The notes beneath the pieces are model-generated. The model had not been told where the DNA came from. It did no database searches and saw only the letters and a list, made by a program, of their open reading frames with translations. Shown here one piece after another: positions 58,095 to 64,000 of a stretch of DNA of 64,000 bases. The position numbers and the translations under genes are program-made. Positions within the stretch are counted from its first letter, which is position 1. Every line of letters begins with the position of its first letter. The DNA is from Virgibacillus siamensis (lineage in GTDB: Bacteria; Bacillota; Bacilli; Bacillales; Amphibacillaceae): contig NZ_FUIH01000007.1 of assembly GCF_900162695.1 (NCBI RefSeq), forward strand, positions 744,001 through 808,000, given 5' to 3'.

Positions 58095-61000
58095 AAGAAG
58101 ATTATTAACTTTTCCCTGCATAATAAATTCGCAATATGGATTTTGACCATATTGGTTATCGCTTCGGGTTTATATTCGGGTTTTAAAATGAATGAGGAGA
58201 CGATGCCAGATATTACGATGCCGAATGTTTCGGTTATGACAACTTATCCAGGTGCGGCACCGGATGAAGTTGCTCAAGAAATAACGGTACCAATTGAAAA
58301 AAGTGTAGAAAACATTGAAGGTGTTGACCTTGTCAGTTCATCATCATTTGCAAATGCATCGTCCGTTCAAATACAATTTGATTTTGAAAAAGATATGGAT
58401 AAAGCAACAACGGAGGTAAAGAGTGCTCTGTCTGATCTTGGGCTTCCGGAGGGTGCTGAAGAGCCTGAAGTTTCAAGGATAAGTCTTAATGCATTTCCAG
58501 TTATAGCACTAAGTGTGAGTGATGGGGATAAATCTCTTTCCAAGCTTACAGATACGGTGGAACAGGATATTGTACCGGAATTGGAAGGACTTCAGGGTGT
58601 CTCTGATGTACAGGTCAGTGGACAGCAAATTCAAAAGGTGTCCATTGATTTCAATGAAGAAAAGATGGCACAATTCGGTTTAACCACAAAAAAGGTGGAA
58701 GATTTAATTAAGGGATCTGACGTTTCTTTTCCCCTTGGTTTAACCAATTTTGATGGAGAAGTTAAAAATGTCGTTATTGATGGTAACGTCACAACTGCTG
58801 AGGACTTGAAAAATCTGTCATTGCCTGCTGTTCCGGCAGGTGCTGGATCATCTTTACAGAGTTCACAAAATCAAGCAGCACAGCAGGGTATTAAACAACA
58901 AATGCAGCAAGGAACGACGGAAATTCCGACGATTCAATTAAAAGAGCTTGCTGACATTAACGTAACCGGTGAAGTTAAATCCATTTCCAGAACAAATGGT
59001 GAAGATTCAATAGGGATACAGATTGTAAAAGCATCTGATGCCAATACCGTAGAAGTTGTTAATCGTGTCAAAGATCAAATCAATGATTTGGAAGATGAAC
59101 TTGGAATTTCGATTACAACCACCTTTGATCAAGGCGAACCGATCGAGGAATCGGTTAACACAATGCTGAGTAAAGCGTTATTTGGCGCGTTGTTCGCCGT
59201 TGTGATCATACTTCTTTTCTTAAGAAGTATTAAAACTACATTAATATCCATTGTTTCAATTCCTTTGTCATTGCTGATGGCAGTGTTCCTGCTGCATCAA
59301 ATGGATATAACCTTAAATATAATGACACTTGGTGCACTGACAGTCGCAATTGGACGGGTTATTGATGATTCAATCGTAGTTATTGAAAATATTTACAGAA
59401 GGATGGAATTACCCGGAGAACAGCTTACCGGGAAGGAATTGATTCGTGAAGCAACAAGACAAATGTTTATACCGATTGCTTCATCGACTATTGTAACAAT
59501 AGCGGTGTTTTTACCGCTGGGACTTGTCAACGGACAGGTCGGTGAAATGTTTATGCCATTTGCGCTTGCAGTTGTGTTTGCACTATCAGCTTCACTAATT
59601 GTGGCAATAACGATTGTCCCAATGCTTGCTCATTCGCTGTTTGCGAAAAAAATGAAAAGATCTGCTTCCGTGCAAAGCAGTACAAGTCATCGGAAATCAA
59701 GCAGGCTTGCCGGTGGTTATAAACGCATCCTTAACTGGGCATTGGATCACAAATTTATCACATTTGGCGGTGCAACTTTGCTGTTAGTTGCAAGTTTGTT
59801 CCTGGTACCTGTAATCGGGGTAAGCTTTCTTCCAAGTGATCAGGAAAAAATGATTATGGCAACATACAGCCCGGAACCAGGGCAGACCAAAGAGGAAGCT
59901 GAAGACGTTGCGCTTAATGCGGAAGAATTCTTCCATAATCGTGAAGGTGTAACATCATATCAATTTTCTTTGGGCGGCGGTGGTCCAATGGGAATGGGCG
60001 GTGAAAATTCCGCACTGTTCTTTGTTGAGTATGATAAGGACTTTGAAAATTTCAGTGATGAAAGTTCAAACGTTATTAAAGCATTAAATAAACAGACGAA
60101 GCAGGGTGAATGGGGAACCATAGATTTTGCCCCAACCGGCGGCGGAATGGAACTGTTTATTTATGGAGACAACTTGGAAGATATTCAAGCTGCCGAGGAC
60201 AAAATTATGCCGGCATTGAAAAACAACAATGATTTGGAAAAAGTGGAATCCAGTTTGTCAGAGGCATATGATCAATATACTCTTGTGGCTAATCCAGAGA
60301 AATTAAGCCAAAATGGATTAACAGCAGCACAGGTTGGTTTGAATTTAAGCAACTCCGGGGCAAAGCCTGTTCTTACAACGGTAAAACATGATGGTGAAGA
60401 GGTAGATGTCTTTGTTAAAACGGATGAGGTTGCTTACAGTAGTCTTAAAGACTTGAAAGACACTGAAATACAGACACCGCTTGGAACAGTTGTCCGACTT
60501 GGTGATGTAATGGATGTGAAAAAAGGAAAAGCTCCTGACACAATTAAGCGCAGGGATGGTAAAATGTACGCCTCCATCAGTGCGGATGTTAAAACGGATG
60601 ATGCAGCAGCAGTATCTGCTGACGTGAAGAATGCTATCCATGATCAAAAACTTCCTGATGGAGTTCAAGTCGAATTCGGCGGTGTAACGGAACAAATTAA
60701 TGAGTCCTTTACACAACTTGGCTTAGCAATGCTTGCTGCAATTGTGATTGTTTATTTCATCCTTGTCGTAACATTCGGGGGAGCACTTGCACCATTTGCT
60801 ATATTGTTCTCACTGCCATTTACGATTATTGGCGGATTGGCTGCATTATGGATGGCGGATGAACCGCTCAGTGTTTCAGCGATGATTGGTGCATTGATGT
60901 TAATTGGAATTGTTGTAACCAATGCGATTGTATTGATTGACAGGGTGATTCACAAGGAAAAAGAAGGCTTTACAACGAGGGAAGCCCTTCTGGAAGCAGG

Positions 61001-61217
61001 TTCAACCCGCCTGAGACCGATTTTAATGACCGCCCTTGCGACAATCGGCGCTCTTATTCCACTTGCAATCGGAATGGAAGGTGGAGGACTGATTTCGAAA
61101 GGCCTTGGTGTTACTGTAATAGGTGGTTTGGCAAGTTCAACACTGCTTACACTTGTTATTGTCCCAATCGTATACGAAATCACGGCCAAATTCCGCAAGA
61201 AATCAATAACCGAATAG
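58095..61217 (+). CDS. swrC: RND-family multidrug/lipopeptide efflux pump (SwrC/YerP-like)
   Basis: The 1040-residue inner-membrane pump has the RND layout: N-terminal span, two large external loops and 12 spans in all. Recognised are TTYPGAAPDEVAQEIT, the first-loop SSSSFANASSVQIQFDFEKDMD, AIGRVIDDSIVVIENIYRRM (proton-relay Asp pair in span 4) and the C-terminal IGIVVTNAIVLIDRVIHKEKEG. The length and content match B. subtilis SwrC, which exports surfactin and other toxins. The start TTG 58095 has GAGGGAG; an upstream ATG at 58041 lies within the -10 region. A terminator follows at 61243. Confidence 0.93.
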   Translation, partial: KKIINFSLHNKFAIWILTILVIASGLYSGFKMNEETMPDITMPNVSVMTTYPGAAPDEVAQEITVPIEKSVENIEGVDLVSSSSFANASSVQIQFDFEKDMDKATTEVKSALSDLGLPEGAEEPEVSRISLNAFPVIALSVSDGDKSLSKLTDTVEQDIVPELEGLQGVSDVQVSGQQIQKVSIDFNEEKMAQFGLTTKKVEDLIKGSDVSFPLGLTNFDGEVKNVVIDGNVTTAEDLKNLSLPAVPAGAGSSLQSSQNQAAQQGIKQQMQQGTTEIPTIQLKELADINVTGEVKSISRTNGEDSIGIQIVKASDANTVEVVNRVKDQINDLEDELGISITTTFDQGEPIEESVNTMLSKALFGALFAVVIILLFLRSIKTTLISIVSIPLSLLMAVFLLHQMDITLNIMTLGALTVAIGRVIDDSIVVIENIYRRMELPGEQLTGKELIREATRQMFIPIASSTIVTIAVFLPLGLVNGQVGEMFMPFALAVVFALSASLIVAITIVPMLAHSLFAKKMKRSASVQSSTSHRKSSRLAGGYKRILNWALDHKFITFGGATLLLVASLFLVPVIGVSFLPSDQEKMIMATYSPEPGQTKEEAEDVALNAEEFFHNREGVTSYQFSLGGGGPMGMGGENSALFFVEYDKDFENFSDESSNVIKALNKQTKQGEWGTIDFAPTGGGMELFIYGDNLEDIQAAEDKIMPALKNNNDLEKVESSLSEAYDQYTLVANPEKLSQNGLTAAQVGLNLSNSGAKPVLTTVKHDGEEVDVFVKTDEVAYSSLKDLKDTEIQTPLGTVVRLGDVMDVKKGKAPDTIKRRDGKMYASISADVKTDDAAAVSADVKNAIHDQKLPDGVQVEFGGVTEQINESFTQLGLAMLAAIVIVYFILVVTFGGALAPFAILFSLPFTIIGGLAALWMADEPLSVSAMIGALMLIGIVVTNAIVLIDRVIHKEKEGFTTREALLEAGSTRLRPILMTALATIGALIPLAIGMEGGGLISKGLGVTVIGGLASSTLLTLVIVPIVYEITAKFRKKSITE

Positions 61218-61551
61218 ATTACTTTTTAAAGGATTTATATAGACAAAGGCCTTGCTTTAACAGGGGGTCTTTGTTTTTTTATGGTTAATTTATCTCAATA
61301 CGTTTAATTGGGAGGATAATAAGGAATCATTGAACATGTGTGGGAAAAATGGCGCAGAAATTTGTGAAAAAAAGCATTTTTCCATGTAAGCGCTTGAAAT
61401 TTAGAACATTTTGTAACAGAAATTCAACAAATTTATAAACACGCATAAAATCAGTATTTACCTTGGTACAACTTTATAGTGGATTTGGTAAACTATGATC
61501 GAATGATTTTTGAAGGGTAGGCTAAAAATGACTGACAGCGGGAGGGATTTC
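61218..61551. other. Region between swrC and qoxA
   Basis: This 334-bp gap holds the swrC terminator (61243-61281) and presumably the qox promoter. TGTAAGCGCTTGAA at 61385-61398 resembles a CcpA cre site but misses two consensus positions. I see no other feature. Confidence 0.5.
61243..61281 (+). terminator. Terminator after swrC
   Basis: ACAAAGGCC (61243-61251) pairs with GGTCTTTGT (one G-U) and is followed by TTTTTTT. Confidence 0.8.
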
Positions 61552-62505
61552 ATGAAGTTACGGAAAAAACATTCTAAAAAATGGTATACATTATTGCTCT
61601 TAGGTATGATTTTTCTGTTAAGCGGTTGTGACCAAATGGTGGTATTTGATCCAGCGGGGCCAATAGCAGAGAAACAGCGCGATTTAATCATTTATTCGTT
61701 GTATTTTATGGGCGCGGTTTGTCTGATGGTTTGGATACCGTTTACGATATTTTTGTTTAAATACCGTGCAGGAAAGAAAAATCGCAGCGAGGACGACTAT
61801 AAACCGGATATGCACGGGAATAAGCTGATTGAGACGATATGGACAGTTATTCCATTTATAATTGTGATAGCTTTGGCCGTTCCAACTGTGACGACATTGT
61901 TTGATTTTGAGGAACCGCCGGAATCTGCCAGCGGGAAGGACCCATTGGTTATCCATGCAACATCATCTGACTGGAAATGGTTTTTCAGTTATCCGGAGCA
62001 GGGTATCGAAACAGTGAACTATTTGCACATTCCGACGGATCGTCCTGTTGAATTCCGGTTGCAATCAACTGGTTCGATGGCAGCGTTATGGATTCCGGCA
62101 TTAGGCGGTCAAATGTACAATATGGCCGGCATGCGCAATATCCTTTATCTGCAGGCGGATGAACCGGGGGTATATGACGGTTCAAACTCGAACTTTACCG
62201 GATTAGGATTCACCGAGCAGACGTTTAAAGTTTATGCGGAAGACAGTAAAAAGTTCCGGGATTGGGTAAGCACCAAAAAGCAGAATGCTCCTAAATTAAC
62301 GAAGGATAAGTATCATGAACTTCTGGCACCAAGCATTGTCGGTCGTTCTACATTTTCTTCGACACATCTGCAGTGGGTTGATCACGGAACCATGGCCGGA
62401 ATGGATTATGCCATTAAACTGTATGGCAAAGAATTCTATGACGGCAAGCAGGAACTGAAAAACGATGCAGAACATCGCGAGAAGTATCATGAAGATTGGA
62501 AGTAA
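61552..62505 (+). CDS. qoxA: Quinol oxidase aa3-type, subunit II (QoxA)
   Basis: The 317-residue subunit II of the aa3-type menaquinol oxidase has an N-terminal lipoprotein signal (LLSGC, Cys at about 26), two membrane spans (about 44-66 and 92-114) and an external cupredoxin-like domain without the CuA Cys/His ligands, as expected for quinol rather than cytochrome c oxidases. WKWFFSYPEQGIETVNYL, MAALWIPALGGQMYNMAGM and SNFTGLGF match QoxA. ATG 61552 follows GGGAGGG. qoxB follows 21 bp downstream. Confidence 0.94.
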   Translation: MKLRKKHSKKWYTLLLLGMIFLLSGCDQMVVFDPAGPIAEKQRDLIIYSLYFMGAVCLMVWIPFTIFLFKYRAGKKNRSEDDYKPDMHGNKLIETIWTVIPFIIVIALAVPTVTTLFDFEEPPESASGKDPLVIHATSSDWKWFFSYPEQGIETVNYLHIPTDRPVEFRLQSTGSMAALWIPALGGQMYNMAGMRNILYLQADEPGVYDGSNSNFTGLGFTEQTFKVYAEDSKKFRDWVSTKKQNAPKLTKDKYHELLAPSIVGRSTFSSTHLQWVDHGTMAGMDYAIKLYGKEFYDGKQELKNDAEHREKYHEDWK

Positions 62506-62526
62506 AATAAGAAAGCAGGTGAAACA

Positions 62527-64000
62527 ATGGGGCTTGATCAATTGCTTGTAACGGGTGAACCGTTGATTTACGCGGGTATGGTTGCTATTGTTCTGGTGTC
62601 ATCAGCAATCATTTTCATCCTTACCTATTTCAAAAAATGGACTTGGCTGTGGCGTGAATGGCTAACCACAGTTGACCATAAAAAAATTGGAATTATGTAT
62701 CTTTTGAGTGCATTGGCAATGTTGTTCCGCGGAGGAATGGACGCTCTGATGATGCGTGTGCAGCTTGCATTTCCAAGTATGAATTTCCTTGGTGCACAGC
62801 ACTATGATGAGATATTTACAACACATGGAACTGTAATGATTATCTTTATGGCGATGCCGTTTTTAATCGGCTTAATGAATATTATTGTTCCATTACAGAT
62901 TGGAGCCCGCGACTTTGCATTTCCATACGTGAATGCAATTAGTTTCTGGTCATTTTTCTTCGGGGCAATGCTGTTTAACCTTTCATTTGTAATCGGGGGT
63001 TCACCTGATGCAGGCTGGACGAGTTACACACCACTTGCAGGAGCGGCAATGAGTCCCGGACCCGGACAGAACTTTTATTTAATGGGTCTTCAATTAGCCG
63101 GTATTGGTACACTGGCAACAGGTATTAACTTGATGGTAACCATTTTGAAAATGCGGGCACCTGGTATGAAAATGTTTCAGATGCCGATTTTCACATGGTC
63201 CACATTGATTACAACGTTTATTATCATTTTTGCTTTTCCGATTTTGACGGTAAACTTGGCACTTTTAACCATTGACCGTATTTTCGATTCCCATTTCTTT
63301 ACATTGGCAGGAGAAGGCTTGCCTATGATGTGGGCTAACTTATTCTGGATGTGGGGACATCCGGAAGTTTATATCGTTATATTACCGGCATTCGGTATTT
63401 TCTCGGAGGTTATTGCAACCTTTGCACGGAAGAGACTGTTTGGCTATAACGTTATGGTTTGGTCGATTATCGTTATTGCCGGACTGAGTTTTACGACGTG
63501 GGTGCACCATTTCTTTACAATGGGTACAGGCGCATTTGTCAATTCGGTATTTTCCATTTCAACGATGCTGATTGCCGTGCCTACCGGGGTAAAGATATTC
63601 AACTGGCTGGCAACGATGTACAAATCAAAAATGGAGTTTACATCACCAATGCTTTGGTCACTTGCATTTGTTCCAAGCTTTGTTATCGGTGGTATTACCG
63701 GTGTTATGCTTGGAATGGCGGCGACGGATTACCAGTATCATAACTCGTACTTCCTGGTGGCGCATTTCCACTATGTCCTGATACCTGGAACTGTATTTGC
63801 CTGTTTCGCGGGACTGGTTTTCTGGTATCCGAAAATGTTCGGGCATAAATTGAATGAAACATTAAGCAAATGGGCTTTCTGGTTCTTTGTTATTGGTTTC
63901 CATGTATGCTTCCTGCCACAGTTTTTCGTGGGATTGGATGGAATGCGTAGAAGAGTTTTCCATTCTGTACCAGAGTGGTTTACGCTTAATTTCCTTTCAA
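62527..64000 (+). CDS. qoxB: Quinol oxidase aa3-type, subunit I (QoxB), cut by the window end
   Basis: The frame is open from ATG 62527 to the window end, 491 codons without a stop; the complete protein is about 650 residues. It is the catalytic haem-copper subunit. It contains the conserved FTTHGTVMIIFMAMP, WGHPEVYIVILPAFG (CuB His and cross-linked Tyr), WVHHFFTMGTG (two CuB His), and VAHFHYVLIPGT (haem His). The two genes together indicate a qoxABCD operon continuing beyond the window. A GCAGGTG site precedes the ATG. Confidence 0.95.
   Translation, partial: MGLDQLLVTGEPLIYAGMVAIVLVSSAIIFILTYFKKWTWLWREWLTTVDHKKIGIMYLLSALAMLFRGGMDALMMRVQLAFPSMNFLGAQHYDEIFTTHGTVMIIFMAMPFLIGLMNIIVPLQIGARDFAFPYVNAISFWSFFFGAMLFNLSFVIGGSPDAGWTSYTPLAGAAMSPGPGQNFYLMGLQLAGIGTLATGINLMVTILKMRAPGMKMFQMPIFTWSTLITTFIIIFAFPILTVNLALLTIDRIFDSHFFTLAGEGLPMMWANLFWMWGHPEVYIVILPAFGIFSEVIATFARKRLFGYNVMVWSIIVIAGLSFTTWVHHFFTMGTGAFVNSVFSISTMLIAVPTGVKIFNWLATMYKSKMEFTSPMLWSLAFVPSFVIGGITGVMLGMAATDYQYHNSYFLVAHFHYVLIPGTVFACFAGLVFWYPKMFGHKLNETLSKWAFWFFVIGFHVCFLPQFFVGLDGMRRRVFHSVPEWFTLNFLS

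Noticed and set aside
61385..61398. CcpA cre site upstream of qoxA
   Set aside because: TGTAAGCGCTTGAA fails two conserved positions; kept only as a note in the intergenic entry.

Overview
The window is chromosomal DNA from a low-GC Gram-positive bacterium of the family Bacillaceae. Many proteins resemble Bacillus subtilis ones (YerO/SwrC, YojN/YojO, AdaA/AdaB, QoxA/QoxB, CtaG, NadA/B/C with a NifS-type desulfurase). Ribosome sites are strong AGGAGG types with frequent TTG and GTG starts, and regulation uses T-box and S-box leaders. The NhaC-type carrier, SLAP-domain protein and betaine/proline-type carrier would suit a halotolerant Virgibacillus/Oceanobacillus/Lentibacillus-like organism. 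That placement is inference, since no rRNA gene is present. There is no prophage, insertion sequence, CRISPR array or tRNA gene in the window.

Layout. 1-387: end of a regulator with a GyrI-like domain. 0.6-9.3 kb: a LacI-controlled sugar operon (lipoprotein receptor, two permeases, ThuA-like protein, two Gfo/Idh/MocA dehydrogenases, a sugar isomerase/epimerase), which looks like a 3-keto-glycoside route. 9.3-18.1 kb: an SDR gene, then an RpiR regulator divergent from a gluconate/galactonate operon (6-phosphogluconate dehydrogenase, gluconokinase, KDG kinase, KDPG aldolase, galactonate dehydratase, GntP permease). 18.2-22.2 kb: Nudix hydrolase, a SAM hydrolase behind a T-box leader, a ZIP metal transporter and a secreted M28 peptidase. 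22.4-34.8 kb: assorted housekeeping genes, including an S-box-controlled NhaC-type (MetT-like) carrier, a decapitated M23 peptidase and the adaAB alkylation-repair pair. 34.8-42 kb: an MFS carrier, the MoxR/VWA pair, and an ABC1/UbiB kinase. 42.4-47.2 kb: NAD biosynthesis (nifS-type gene divergent from nadB-nadA-nadC, with a NiaR-like operator between). 47.3-57 kb: receptors, carriers and small proteins, plus ctaG. 57-61.2 kb: TetR regulator yerO divergent from the RND pump swrC, with a matched pair of operators. 61.5-64 kb: qoxA and the start of qoxB, cut by the window edge.

The most unusual signal lies outside the genes. Six intergenic stretches (about 3.1, 10.2, 18.1, 21.1, 42.0 and 48.2 kb) each hold five or six copies of a short core word spaced 20-21 bp apart, which is two helical turns, with a mostly variable remainder. 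Each stretch has its own core word, except that the 10.2 and 48.2 kb tracts share one in opposite orientation. I know of no name for such tracts. Three copies of a GGCTGGGACA-type inverted-repeat element and two GC-rich Bacillaceae-type intergenic repeats are also present.

Methionine and SAM form a second theme: a T-box whose likely specifier is AUG precedes a gene for an enzyme that releases methionine from SAM, and an S-box precedes a likely methionine transporter.
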